Part shown: one piece after another, positions 44,954-54,581 of the stretch
How positions within the stretch are numbered: position 1 is the first letter of the stretch
Layout: the number at the start of each line of letters is the position of its first letter
Assembly (NCBI RefSeq): GCF_014653575.1
Contig: NZ_BNAQ01000002.1
Location: 1-64,000, forward strand
Reading direction: 5' to 3'
DNA length: 64,000 bases
Source of the DNA: Sphingomonas glacialis
Lineage (GTDB): Bacteria > Pseudomonadota > Alphaproteobacteria > Sphingomonadales > Sphingomonadaceae
Made by a program: the position numbers and the translations under genes
Notes under the pieces: generated by a model
Database searches by the model: none
Seen by the model: the letters and a program-made list of their open reading frames with translations, nothing else
What the model was told of the DNA's origin: nothing

Positions 44954-46446
44954 GGGGTCGGCGTCACGGGCTCGCGCCGCGCCGGCACAGGCGCGTCTTC
45001 CCAGCCGCCGCCGAGCGCCTTGAACAGGCTGATCTGTGCGTCGGACACCGCCGCATCGGACTGCGCGAGCGCCGCGCGGGCACTCGCCCGGTCGCGCTCG
45101 GCCTCGATCAGCAGCAGGAAGCTGTCGGCCCCGTAATCGAAGCGCAATTGCGAGAGCTTGGCCGCAGCGCTGCTCGACGCCTCGGCGCGGCGCAACGCGG
45201 CGTTGCGATCGAGCGCGCCCGCATAACGCGCGAGCGCCTGCTCGACTTCCTGCAACGCCGTCAGCACGCGGCCGTCGAAGGTCGCAAGGCTCGCATCAGC
45301 ACCCGCGCGCGCCTGACGGATCCGCGCGCGCGCAACGGTCTGGTTGGGGAAGCTCCACGAGATGAGCGGGCCGGCCGAATAGGTCACCGCGCTGCCCTTG
45401 AACAACTGGCTGCCGCGCTGGGAATTGAGGCCGATCGATCCGAGCAACTGGATCTTGGGATAGAGATCGGCGACCGCGATACCGATCCGCGCGGTATCGG
45501 CGGCGAGCGTCCGCTCGGCCGCGCGGACATCGGGGCGGCGCGAAATGAGCGCGGCGCCATCGCCGACGGGCAGCACCGACGCGATCCGCGGCGGCACCTT
45601 GCACGCGTCAGCCGCGGCATCGACCTGTTCAGGGGCTAAGCCGGTCAGCACAGCGAGCGCATAGAGCGACGCACGCCGCTCGGCCTCGAAACCCGGGATC
45701 GTCGCCTGGGTCTGCGCAAGCAGCACGTCGGCGCGATCGACGTCGCGCCGCGTACCCCGCCCTGCGTCGAACAGCGTATTGGTCAGTGCAAAGGTCCGCT
45801 GCTGCAATTGGACCGTGTCGAGCGCGACCGAACGCTGCGCGGCATTGCTGCAGGCCGTCGCATAGGCCCGCGCGGTTTCCGCCGCGACCGAGACGCGCGC
45901 GGCATCGAGCTGCGCCTGCGCCGCCTGGACATCGCCACGTGCGGCTTCGATCGCGCGCGTGATCCCGCCGAACAGATCGACCTCGTACGACGCATCGAAG
46001 CCGAGCTTGAAACTGTTGTATCGGAAGGTCTGCTGCGTCGCCGCGCCGGCGGTGCCGCCCGTGGTGCCACCCGTCCCCAGCGCGCCCGCGCCGACACTGG
46101 CGAGGTTGGCCTGCCCTCGCGTATATTGCGCGCTCGGGCTGGTCGTCGGCAGCCGCGCTCCGCGTTGCTCGTCGAGCACGGCGCGGGCACGCTCGAGATT
46201 GCCCGCAGCGATGCGCACATCGGTATTGTGCGCCAGCGCATCGGTCACGAGCCGGTCGACGACCGGGTCGTTATACAGCCGCCACCAATGATCGGGCAGC
46301 GGGGTCGGCGTGATCGCCGCAGTCTTGCCGGCTTCGGCAAAGCTGCCGCCAGTCGCCGCGACGGGCATCGTCGGCTTGGTGTAATTGGGTCCAACGACGC
46401 ACGCCGACAAAGCGAGCGCGGGAAGGACGGCTACGATACGCTTCAT
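44950..46446 (-). CDS. RND efflux outer-membrane channel (NodT family)
   Basis: 498 residues. The N-terminus is a lipoprotein signal (MKRIVAVLPALALSACVVGP), so it should be lipid-anchored. Two long repeated helical regions match the TolC/OprM tunnel (about 60-250 and 280-475). It forms the exit duct for the adaptor and pump coded upstream. It overlaps the pump gene by 4 bases (46443-46446) and the CitE-like gene by 4. Confidence 0.92.
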   Translation of the reverse strand: MKRIVAVLPALALSACVVGPNYTKPTMPVAATGGSFAEAGKTAAITPTPLPDHWWRLYNDPVVDRLVTDALAHNTDVRIAAGNLERARAVLDEQRGARLPTTSPSAQYTRGQANLASVGAGALGTGGTTGGTAGAATQQTFRYNSFKLGFDASYEVDLFGGITRAIEAARGDVQAAQAQLDAARVSVAAETARAYATACSNAAQRSVALDTVQLQQRTFALTNTLFDAGRGTRRDVDRADVLLAQTQATIPGFEAERRASLYALAVLTGLAPEQVDAAADACKVPPRIASVLPVGDGAALISRRPDVRAAERTLAADTARIGIAVADLYPKIQLLGSIGLNSQRGSQLFKGSAVTYSAGPLISWSFPNQTVARARIRQARAGADASLATFDGRVLTALQEVEQALARYAGALDRNAALRRAEASSSAAAKLSQLRFDYGADSFLLLIEAERDRASARAALAQSDAAVSDAQISLFKALGGGWEDAPVPARREPVTPTP

Positions 46447-49400
46447 GCCGGCGTCTCCTCGGGCGCGGGGAGGTGCTTTGGCGGCTTGGCCTTACGGCGC
46501 GGCATCTTGGACGACACCCAATCGCCGAAGGTCCGGCTGATGACATAGAAGCTCGGCGTGAACAGCAGGCCGAAGGTCGTCACGCCGATCATCCCGAAGA
46601 ACACCGCGACGCCGAGCGCGCGGCGCATCTCGGCGCCCGGCCCGGTCCCGATCACCAGCGGCAGCACGCCGAGGATGAACGCGATCGAGGTAATCACGAT
46701 CGGGCGCAGACGCTGCTCGGCGGCGTGGATCGCAGCCTCGTGCATCTCCATCCCGGCATCCTCGTTCTGCCGGGCGAACTCGACGATCAGAATCGCGTTC
46801 TTGGCAGCAAGGCCGATCAGCACGACGAGGCCGATCTGCGTGAGGATGTTGTTGTCCCCACCGAACAGGTTCACCCCGACGATCGCAGCGAGCAGGCACA
46901 TCGGCACGATCAGGATGACCGCGAGCGGCAGCACCAGGCTTTCGTAATTCGCCGCGAGCAGCAGGAACACGAACAGCACGGCGAGCCCGAACACGAGCGT
47001 CGCGGTGTTGCCCGCTTGCTGCTGCTGGAAGGCGAGCTCGGTCCATTCGAACGCCATGCCCTTGGGCAAGGTCTCGCTCGCCAGCTTGGCCATCGTCTGG
47101 AGCGACTGGCCCGACGAATAGCCGATCGCGGTATCGCCCTGCAGCTCGGCCGACGGATAGAGGTTGTAGCGCACGACGCGATACGGCCCGCTGTCGTTCT
47201 TGAGCGTCATCACCGAATCGAGCGGCACCATGTTGCCCGCCGCCGAACGCGTCTTGAGATGCCCGACGTCGGACGTCTGGTCGCGATACGGCGCATCGGC
47301 CTGCGCCGTCACGCGGTAGGTCCGCCCGAGATAGTTGAAGTCGTTGACATACGTCCCGCCGAGATAGGTGCCGAGCGTCGAGAAGACGTTCGCCACCGGC
47401 ACGCCGAGCTGTTCGGCGCGTTCGCGGTCGATATCCGCCGACAAGCGCGGGGTGCGCGTGTTGAAGGTGGTGAAGGTGCTGACCAGGCCTGGCGTCTGGT
47501 TGGCCTTCATCATCATCGCGAAGGCCGCGCCTTCGAGCGCCTTGTAGCCAAGGTTCGATCGATCCTCGATCAGCATCTTGAACCCGCCGCCGGTGCCGAT
47601 CCCGCGGACGGGTGGCGGCGGCACGATCAGCAGATTGCCGCCGTGGATCGCCCCCAGCGCACCGCGCATCTGGTTGGCGATCTCGTCGGCGGTCTTGCGA
47701 TCGCCGAACGGCTTGAGCGTGATGAACATCGCGCCCGCGTTCGGTGCGGTCGAGAAGGTCGCGCCGTCGAGGCCGGCGAACGCGACCGTCGCGAGCGTCG
47801 ACGGGTTCTTGAGCGCGATCTTGGTGGCTTGCTCCATCACTTCGGAGGTGCGCTGCAACGACGAGCCCGGCGGCAACTGGATGACCGCGATCAGATAGCC
47901 CTGATCCTGCGCCGGAATGAAACCCGACGGCGTCGCGTAGAGGCGCCAGCCGGCAAGCCCGATCAAGCAGGCATAGACGATCCCGACGAGCGCCAGCGCG
48001 CGCACCGCACGTGCGGTGAACTTGCCGAAGCGGCTGCTGATCTTGTCGAACCCGCGGTTGAAACCGCGCGCGAAGCGCGTTGGCCAGCCGAGCACGCCGG
48101 CGCGTGGCTCGGCGTCGTGCTTGGGCTTGAGCAACAACGCCGCGAGCGCAGGCGACAGCGTCAGCGACACGAACGCCGAGATCACCGCCGCCGACACGAT
48201 CGTCAGCGCGAACTGCTGGTAGAACTGCCCCGAGATACCCGGGATGAAGCTGGTCGGGATGAACACCCCGCACAGCACCAGCGAGATCGCGATCAACGCG
48301 CCCGACACTTCGTCCATCGTCTCGTGCGCCGCTTCGCGCGGACTGAGGCCCTTTTCCTCCATCAACCGCTCGATATTCTCGACCACGACGATCGCATCGT
48401 CGACGACGATACCGACCGCGAGGATCAAGCCGAACAGCGACAGATTGTTGAGGCTGAAGCCGAACGCCGCGAGCATCGCCAGCGACCCGACGAGCGACAC
48501 CGGCACCGCGATCAGCGGTACGATCGTCGCGCGCCAGCTCTGCAGGAACAGCAGCACGACGAGCGCGACGAGCACGATCGCCTCGACGAGCGTGTGATAC
48601 ACCGCTTCGATCGACGCCTGGATGTATTCGGTCGGGTTGTACGGGATCTGATATTGCATCCCGGGCGGGAAGCTCTTCGACGCTTCGGCGATCGACGCCT
48701 TGACCGCGTCGGCGGTGGTCAGCGCGTTCGATCCGGGAAGCTGGGTGATCGCGATGCCGATCATCGGCTTGCCGCTGAGCACGGCGTTGATGCCGTAATC
48801 CTGCGCGCCGAGTTCGACCCGCGCGACATCGCGCAGCCGCGTCAGCCGGCCCTGATCGTCGCGCTTGACGATGATCTGGCCGAACTCCTCAGGCGTGGTC
48901 AGGCGCCCCTTGGTCTGGATGCCGAGCTGGAAGGCGGTGCCGCCCTGGTTGAACGGCGGTTGCCCGACCGAGCCGACCGCGACCTGTGCGTTCTGCGCGC
49001 GGATCGCCGCGACGATCTCGTCGGTGGTCAGGTTGCGCGAGGCGGCGAGATCGGGGTTGATCCACACGCGCATGTTGTAGTCGCGGCCACCGAAGGCGCG
49101 CACGCCACCGACGCCGGGAATACGCGCCATGCGGTCGATCAGCTGCGTCGTCGCATAGTTCGAGACATATTGCTGCGACAGCGACCCGTCTGGCGAGGTC
49201 AGCGCGATCACCATCAGGATGTCGGGCGAATTCTTCGCGACGGTGACGCCGACGCGGCGGACGTCGTCGGGCAGACGCGGCTCGGCGGTCGAGACGCGGT
49301 TCTGGACGAGCACCTGCGCCTGATCGACGTTGACGCCCTGCTTGAAGGTCACGGTGATCGACAAGGCGCCATCGCCGGTCGACGAGGACGACATGTAGAT

Positions 49401-49631
49401 CATGTTCTCGACGCCGTTGATCGATTCCTCGAGCGGCGCGGCGACGGTTTCAGCGAGCGTTTCGGCGTTCGCGCCGGGATAATTGGCGGTCACGACGACG
49501 GTCGGCGGCGCGATCTCGGGATATTGCGCGACGGGCAAGCCGGGATAGGCGACCACGCCGAACACGACGATCAGGATCGACAGCACCGCCGCAAAGATCG
49601 GGCGTTCGATAAAGAAATGGGGGAATTTCAC
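46443..49631 (-). CDS. RND multidrug efflux pump, inner-membrane subunit (AcrB/MexB-like)
   Basis: 1062 residues, the expected length, with twelve membrane helices and two large periplasmic loops. The proton-relay Asp pair is seen in GIVVDDAIVVVENIERLMEE (about 400-420). The family opening MKFPHFFIERPIFAAVLSIL is present. It exports hydrophobic drugs, solvents or dyes using the proton gradient. Similarity to AcrB/MexB rather than a metal pump is clear, but the substrates cannot be told. It begins 6 bases after the adaptor gene ends. Confidence 0.95.
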   Translation of the reverse strand: MKFPHFFIERPIFAAVLSILIVVFGVVAYPGLPVAQYPEIAPPTVVVTANYPGANAETLAETVAAPLEESINGVENMIYMSSSSTGDGALSITVTFKQGVNVDQAQVLVQNRVSTAEPRLPDDVRRVGVTVAKNSPDILMVIALTSPDGSLSQQYVSNYATTQLIDRMARIPGVGGVRAFGGRDYNMRVWINPDLAASRNLTTDEIVAAIRAQNAQVAVGSVGQPPFNQGGTAFQLGIQTKGRLTTPEEFGQIIVKRDDQGRLTRLRDVARVELGAQDYGINAVLSGKPMIGIAITQLPGSNALTTADAVKASIAEASKSFPPGMQYQIPYNPTEYIQASIEAVYHTLVEAIVLVALVVLLFLQSWRATIVPLIAVPVSLVGSLAMLAAFGFSLNNLSLFGLILAVGIVVDDAIVVVENIERLMEEKGLSPREAAHETMDEVSGALIAISLVLCGVFIPTSFIPGISGQFYQQFALTIVSAAVISAFVSLTLSPALAALLLKPKHDAEPRAGVLGWPTRFARGFNRGFDKISSRFGKFTARAVRALALVGIVYACLIGLAGWRLYATPSGFIPAQDQGYLIAVIQLPPGSSLQRTSEVMEQATKIALKNPSTLATVAFAGLDGATFSTAPNAGAMFITLKPFGDRKTADEIANQMRGALGAIHGGNLLIVPPPPVRGIGTGGGFKMLIEDRSNLGYKALEGAAFAMMMKANQTPGLVSTFTTFNTRTPRLSADIDRERAEQLGVPVANVFSTLGTYLGGTYVNDFNYLGRTYRVTAQADAPYRDQTSDVGHLKTRSAAGNMVPLDSVMTLKNDSGPYRVVRYNLYPSAELQGDTAIGYSSGQSLQTMAKLASETLPKGMAFEWTELAFQQQQAGNTATLVFGLAVLFVFLLLAANYESLVLPLAVILIVPMCLLAAIVGVNLFGGDNNILTQIGLVVLIGLAAKNAILIVEFARQNEDAGMEMHEAAIHAAEQRLRPIVITSIAFILGVLPLVIGTGPGAEMRRALGVAVFFGMIGVTTFGLLFTPSFYVISRTFGDWVSSKMPRRKAKPPKHLPAPEETPA

Positions 49632-49637
49632 GGGCGC

Positions 49638-50840
49638 TTACTTCGCAGTCGCATCGGATGCGGGGGGCGCGGTGTCGGGCTGGCTGGTCGGCGCGGTGTT
49701 CGCCGCGCGCGGCTTCATCTTGGTCAGCACCGCCTTGACCGACATCCCCGGCTGGAGCGTGGTGATGCCCTCGATCACGACATGCTCGCCGGCGGCGAGG
49801 CCGGTCTTGATGACGCGAAGCCCCTCGACCTGCGGGCCGGTCTCGACCGGGCGCTGGACTGCCTTGCCGTCCTTGCCGACGACATAGACGAGCTTGCGCG
49901 TCTGGTCGGTGACGACCGCTTCATCGGGGACGAGCATCGCATGATAGGTGCCCGAGCCGAGCAGCCGCGCGCGGCCGAACAGGCCGGGGGTGAGGAAGCC
50001 GTCGGGGTTGGAGATCACCGCATGCGCGCGGATCGTCCCCGAATTGGGATCGACCGCATTGTCGACGAATTCCATCCGGCCGTGCCAGCGATAGCCGCTC
50101 TCGTCGGCGAGCTGGACTTCGACCGGGTTCGGCGTGTTGCGCGACGAGCCACGCTCGCCGGCCTTCGCCTGGCGGAGATATTTCAGGTAGAAACTCTCGG
50201 CCCCGTCGAACGAGAACCAGATCGGATCGGTCGAGACGACGCGCGTCAGCACAGTGGTCGCGTCGGTCGCGTAATTGCCCTTGCTGACGCGGCGATCGGA
50301 CACGATCCCGGTGATCGGCGAGCGGACCGTGGTGAAGCCGAGGTTAAGCTGCGCGGTCGTGACGTTGGCATTGGCCGCGCCGAGATCGGCCTGACCGCTG
50401 CGCACCGCCGCGAGCTTGGTCTCATATTCTTCCTTGCTGATCGCCTGCGCGGCGAGCAGCTTGTCGGCACGCGCGAGCTCGGAGCGCGCGTTGGTCAGCG
50501 CGGCCTGCGCCTTGGCGACCTGCGCGCGCGCCTGGGCGAGCGTGGCGGCATAGGGACGCGGATCGATCGTGAACAGCGCCTCGCCGGCGCGAACGCGCTG
50601 GCCATTGGCGAACAGCACCTTTTCGATCGTTCCCGAAACGCGCGGACGCAGCTCGACATCCTGGATCGCCTCGAAGCGACCGACATATTCGTCCCAATCG
50701 ACGATGTCGCGTTGCAGCGGAAGGGCGACGGTAACCTGTGGGGCGGGGGGCGGCGGTGGCGCGCTCTTCGAACACGCGGCGAGCGCCAGAAGGCTGGCTA
50801 CCGTCAAAAGCGAGCGAACCGAGCTCGTTGGCTTGATCAT
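49638..50840 (-). CDS. RND efflux periplasmic adaptor subunit
   Basis: 400 residues with a lipoprotein signal (SLLTVASLLALAACSKSAPP), so it is probably inner-membrane-anchored. A lipoyl-like part (about 50-90), a coiled-coil hairpin (about 95-165) and a beta-barrel domain follow, as in AcrA/MexA. It links pump and outer-membrane channel. First gene of the row adaptor-pump-channel-CitE-like. No regulator gene is beside it. The 205 bases upstream should hold the promoter, but I see no clear boxes. Confidence 0.93.
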   Translation of the reverse strand: MIKPTSSVRSLLTVASLLALAACSKSAPPPPPAPQVTVALPLQRDIVDWDEYVGRFEAIQDVELRPRVSGTIEKVLFANGQRVRAGEALFTIDPRPYAATLAQARAQVAKAQAALTNARSELARADKLLAAQAISKEEYETKLAAVRSGQADLGAANANVTTAQLNLGFTTVRSPITGIVSDRRVSKGNYATDATTVLTRVVSTDPIWFSFDGAESFYLKYLRQAKAGERGSSRNTPNPVEVQLADESGYRWHGRMEFVDNAVDPNSGTIRAHAVISNPDGFLTPGLFGRARLLGSGTYHAMLVPDEAVVTDQTRKLVYVVGKDGKAVQRPVETGPQVEGLRVIKTGLAAGEHVVIEGITTLQPGMSVKAVLTKMKPRAANTAPTSQPDTAPPASDATAK

Positions 50841-51045
50841 TTCCGTCTATCCCTACGACCTGGTCGGCTACAGTCCACCCTCGTCCAGGCGGTCCGCTCT
50901 CAAGGGCGGACTTACGGCCATCAGCGTCTAACTGCGACGATGAATGCTGCATTGCAAGAGGCCCGCGCGAAACGCTTGGTTTCCATCCTGTCACGATTGG
51001 CAACACGTTTCATCGTCACAGGATAGTTTTTTCGCGACCCGAAAA

Positions 51046-52314
51046 CTACAGCGTTACGATCGCGCCGTTTTTCATGATCCACGCGACATGCTGCACCGCG
51101 TCCACCGCTGCGACCGGATTTCCTTTGACGGCAATCAGGTCCGCCAGCAGCCCGGCGCGCACGGCGCCCCGGTCGCTCAGGTGGAAGGCGCGGGCGTTGC
51201 CCGATGTCGCGGCGATCAGCACTTGCGCGGCGGGCATTCCGGCGGCGGCCATCAACACCATCTCGCGGGCATTCTCGCCATGCGCGAAGACGCCGACATC
51301 GCCGCCCATGCAGATCGGCACGCCCGCCGCTCGCGCCAGCGCGAACGACGCGCGGCTCTGCGCGACCGCTTCGGGCACCGGATCGCCACCGCGCCAGCCG
51401 CGATAGCGCGCGACCGCATCGGAGGCGGCGAGCGTCGGGCACAAGGCGATATGCTGTGCCGCCATCGCACGGAAGATCTCGGGCGTGCCGCCATAGCCGT
51501 GCTCGATCGTATCGGCCCCCGCGGCGATCGCGCGGAGCATCCCCTCGGGCGTCGCAGTGTGAACCGCGACGGTCCGTCCGGCATCGTGCGCCGCCTCCAC
51601 TGCAGCCTTCATCTCGGCGACCGAGAAGGTCGGGCGGCTCGGCTCGCCCGGCCCCCAGCGATAGTCGCCATAGAGCTTGATGACGTCGGCGCCCGCTGCG
51701 ATCTGCGACCGTACGACGCGCACGAGCTCGTCCACCCCGCTCGCTTCCTCGGCGCCTTGCGGGATGACGAGGCCGGGCTCGAACCCCTTGGGACCATAGG
51801 CGCCCCTCGCGACGATCGCGCGCGTCGCGACGAGCAGCCGCGGGCCTGGCACGATCCCGGCCGCGATCGCCTGGCGCAGTCCGACATCGGCGTAGCCAGC
51901 GCCTTCGGTGCCCAGATCGCGCTCGGTGGTGAAGCCCGCGCGCAGCGTCGCCGCCGCTTGCGCAACCGCGCGCGCGGTGCGCAACGCGAGCGGCTCGTGG
52001 AGCACCTGATCGTCCCAGCTCGTCTCGTTATAGGGATGCAAAAAGAGGTGGCCGTGGCCTTCGATCATCCCGGGCATCAGCGTGTCGCCGGGCAAGTCGA
52101 TCGTCTCGGTCCCCGCCGGCACCGCGAGCGCCGGGCCGACCGCGGTGATTCGCTCGCCCGTGACGAGCACTTGCCAGCCGGGATGCGCGACGGGATCGAT
52201 CCCGTCAAACACCGCTGCCGGGCGCAAAAGCGTCGCGTGTGGGGCCACAGGCTCGGGCGCGGCTCCGCCGAGCGCGAACGGGGCGAACAGAAGGGCGGCG
52301 ATCGGCCATTTCAT
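51046..52314 (-). CDS. Secreted amidohydrolase family protein
   Basis: 422 residues from ATG at 52314, chosen because GGGAG lies seven bases upstream and a signal peptide (MKWPIAALLFAPFALGGAA) begins there. The amidohydrolase TIM barrel has the metal pair in GHGHLF, a Lys in DVIKLYGDYRWG, later His in VAVHTATPEGM and EHGYG, and the Asp in MGGDVGVFAHG. It resembles imidazolonepropionase-like and Xaa-Pro dipeptidase-like periplasmic hydrolases. Substrate unknown. It is divergent from the acylase gene with 49 bases between. Confidence 0.82.
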   Translation of the reverse strand: MKWPIAALLFAPFALGGAAPEPVAPHATLLRPAAVFDGIDPVAHPGWQVLVTGERITAVGPALAVPAGTETIDLPGDTLMPGMIEGHGHLFLHPYNETSWDDQVLHEPLALRTARAVAQAAATLRAGFTTERDLGTEGAGYADVGLRQAIAAGIVPGPRLLVATRAIVARGAYGPKGFEPGLVIPQGAEEASGVDELVRVVRSQIAAGADVIKLYGDYRWGPGEPSRPTFSVAEMKAAVEAAHDAGRTVAVHTATPEGMLRAIAAGADTIEHGYGGTPEIFRAMAAQHIALCPTLAASDAVARYRGWRGGDPVPEAVAQSRASFALARAAGVPICMGGDVGVFAHGENAREMVLMAAAGMPAAQVLIAATSGNARAFHLSDRGAVRAGLLADLIAVKGNPVAAVDAVQHVAWIMKNGAIVTL

Positions 52315-52363
52315 CGGTGCGGCTCCCATCAACATTGTCGCCGCGAGCGATGCCCGATAGCGT

Positions 52364-54577
52364 ATGCCCATGGATAGACTCGCCCGCCGCCCGCGCAACC
52401 TGTTCGCTCTTGCCGCACTGCTCGCGCCCTCGCTGGCCGTCGCTGCGGCCCCTGCCCCGCCCCAGCCCGAGCAGGCCCGCTGGCGCGCCGAGGCGGCGCG
52501 CGTCACGATCACGCGCGACACTTGGGGGATCGCGCATGTCGTCGGGCGCAGCGATGCCGATGCAGTGTTCGGCGCGATCTACGCGCAGGCCGAGGACGAT
52601 TTCAGCCGGATCGAGGCGAATTACCTCACAGCACTGGGGCGCACCGCCGAGGCCGAGGGCGAAGGCGCGATCTGGGCCGACCTGCGCCAGCGGCTCTATG
52701 TCGATCCGCTCGCGCTCCAGGCGCAGTACCGGGCGAGCCCCGCCTATCTCCAGACGCTGATGACCGCCTGGGCCGACGGGCTCAACTATTACCTCGCGAC
52801 ACATCCGCAGGTCCGCCCCAAGGTCCTCACGCGGTTCGAGCCGTGGATGGCCTTGTCCTTCACCGAAGGCAGCATCGGCGGCGATATCGAGCGGATCTCG
52901 CTGTCCGACCTCGCTTCCTTCTACGGCGGCCGGCCGATCACCATCGCGTCGGAGGATACCGGCCCGCTCCCGCGCGAGCCGCGCGGATCGAACGGCATTG
53001 CGATTGCGCCGAAGAACACGGTCGACGGCCATGCGCTGCTGCTGATCAACCCGCACACCAGCTTCTACTTCCGCTCCGAACTCCAGATGACGAGCGGCGA
53101 AGGGCTGAACGCGTACGGCGCGTCGACCTGGGGGCAGTTCTTCATCTATCAGGGCTTCAACGAGCAAGCCGGGTGGATGCACACCTCGTCGGGCGTCGAT
53201 AACGTCGACAGCTTCGCCGAGGAGATCAGCCGCTCGGGCAAGACCGCAGCGTATCGCTACGGCAAGGCGATGCGTCCGCTGCGGACTTCGGTCGTGACGC
53301 TCTCCTATCGCAAGCCCGATGGAACGATGGCGGCGCGCAGCTTCACCACCTTCGCCTCGCACCACGGCCCGATCGTCGCCGAACAGAACGGCAAATGGAT
53401 CGCGCAAGGCCTGATGTGGAAACCGATCCCCGCGCTCGAGCAAAGCTGGCTGCGCACCAAGGCGCACGATCTCGCGAGCTACATGAAGGTCGCCGAGCGA
53501 AAGGCCAATTCGTCGAACGACACGCTGTTCGCCGATTCACGCGGTGAGATCGCCTATCTCCACCCGCAATTCGTGCCGCTGCGCGACGACCGCTTCGATT
53601 ATTCCAAGCCGGTCGACGGCGCCGATCCCGCGACCGACTGGCATGGGCTGCACACCGTCGCGAGCTTGCCTAACGCGATCAACCCGCAGGTCGGCTGGGC
53701 GCGCAACACCAATGACTGGCCGTGGAGCGCTGCCGGGCCCGACAGCCCCAAGGCGAAGGACTATCCGCGCTACATGGACAGCGCGGGCGAGAATCAGCGC
53801 GGCGTGCACGCCGACCTGCTGCTCACCGACCGCCACGATTTCACGCCCGAACGGCTGATCACGGCTGCCTATGACAGCTACATGCCTGCGTTCGCGACGC
53901 TGATCCCGCCGCTCGTCAAGGCGTATGACGCGCTCCCGGCACGCGACCCGCGCCGTGCGAAGCTCGCCGCGCCGATCGCGATGCTGCGCGGCTGGGACAA
54001 TCGCTGGGGCACCGATTCGGTCCCCACCACGCTTGGCATATTGTGGGCCGGGCAGATGTGGCGCGATGTCGGGAGCTTCATCCTCTCCGAACAGATCAAC
54101 GTGCCGCGCTACATCGCGACGCGCGTGTCCGACAGCGGCAAGCTCGATGCGCTCGGCGCGGCGGTCGACCAACTGACGCGCGACTTTGGCGACTGGCGCG
54201 TCGGTTGGGGCCGGATCAACCGCTTCCAGCGGATCGACGATTCGATCCAGCCGCGCTTCGACGACGCCAAGCCAAGCATCCCCGTCCCCTTCGCCTCGGC
54301 GCAATGGGGCAGCCTCGCCTCGTTCGGCGCAAAATTCTATCCCGGCACGACCAAACTCTATGGCTCGAGCGGCAACAGCTTCGTCGCGGTGGTCGAATTC
54401 GGCCCCAAGCTGCGCGCCTGGGCGGTGACCGCGGGCGGTGAAAGCGGCGACCCCGCCTCGCCGCATTTCAACGACCAGGCCGAGCGCTATGCCGCGGGTG
54501 CGTTGCGGCCGGTCTATTTCTATCCCGACGATCTCGCAGGGCACATCGAACGCCGCTATCGCCCGGGCGACCGCTGA
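52364..54577 (+). CDS. Penicillin acylase family protein (Ntn hydrolase)
   Basis: 737 residues; ATG at 52364 or 52370 can start it. A signal peptide (about 1-28) sends it to the periplasm. The propeptide is cut before the catalytic Ser in PRGSNGIAIAPKNT (about 208-221), giving the two chains of an N-terminal nucleophile hydrolase. Family marks: WGIAHVVGRSDADAVFGAIY and INPHTSFYFRSE. Members cleave amide bonds of penicillins, acyl-homoserine lactones or lipopeptides. Its end almost meets the end of the TonB receptor gene (5 bases apart). Confidence 0.9.
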   Translation: MPMDRLARRPRNLFALAALLAPSLAVAAAPAPPQPEQARWRAEAARVTITRDTWGIAHVVGRSDADAVFGAIYAQAEDDFSRIEANYLTALGRTAEAEGEGAIWADLRQRLYVDPLALQAQYRASPAYLQTLMTAWADGLNYYLATHPQVRPKVLTRFEPWMALSFTEGSIGGDIERISLSDLASFYGGRPITIASEDTGPLPREPRGSNGIAIAPKNTVDGHALLLINPHTSFYFRSELQMTSGEGLNAYGASTWGQFFIYQGFNEQAGWMHTSSGVDNVDSFAEEISRSGKTAAYRYGKAMRPLRTSVVTLSYRKPDGTMAARSFTTFASHHGPIVAEQNGKWIAQGLMWKPIPALEQSWLRTKAHDLASYMKVAERKANSSNDTLFADSRGEIAYLHPQFVPLRDDRFDYSKPVDGADPATDWHGLHTVASLPNAINPQVGWARNTNDWPWSAAGPDSPKAKDYPRYMDSAGENQRGVHADLLLTDRHDFTPERLITAAYDSYMPAFATLIPPLVKAYDALPARDPRRAKLAAPIAMLRGWDNRWGTDSVPTTLGILWAGQMWRDVGSFILSEQINVPRYIATRVSDSGKLDALGAAVDQLTRDFGDWRVGWGRINRFQRIDDSIQPRFDDAKPSIPVPFASAQWGSLASFGAKFYPGTTKLYGSSGNSFVAVVEFGPKLRAWAVTAGGESGDPASPHFNDQAERYAAGALRPVYFYPDDLAGHIERRYRPGDR

Positions 54578-54581
54578 GCCG

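Noticed and set aside
46473..51026. A 1517-codon open frame on the plus strand opposite the efflux genes
   Set aside because: It is antisense to the pump and adaptor genes, whose motifs are certain. Its composition (many Arg, Asp, His) is what the reverse strand of GC-rich coding DNA gives.
50941..51026. A 28-codon frame before the efflux adaptor gene
   Set aside because: Very short and without a ribosome site; it could be a leader peptide but nothing supports that.
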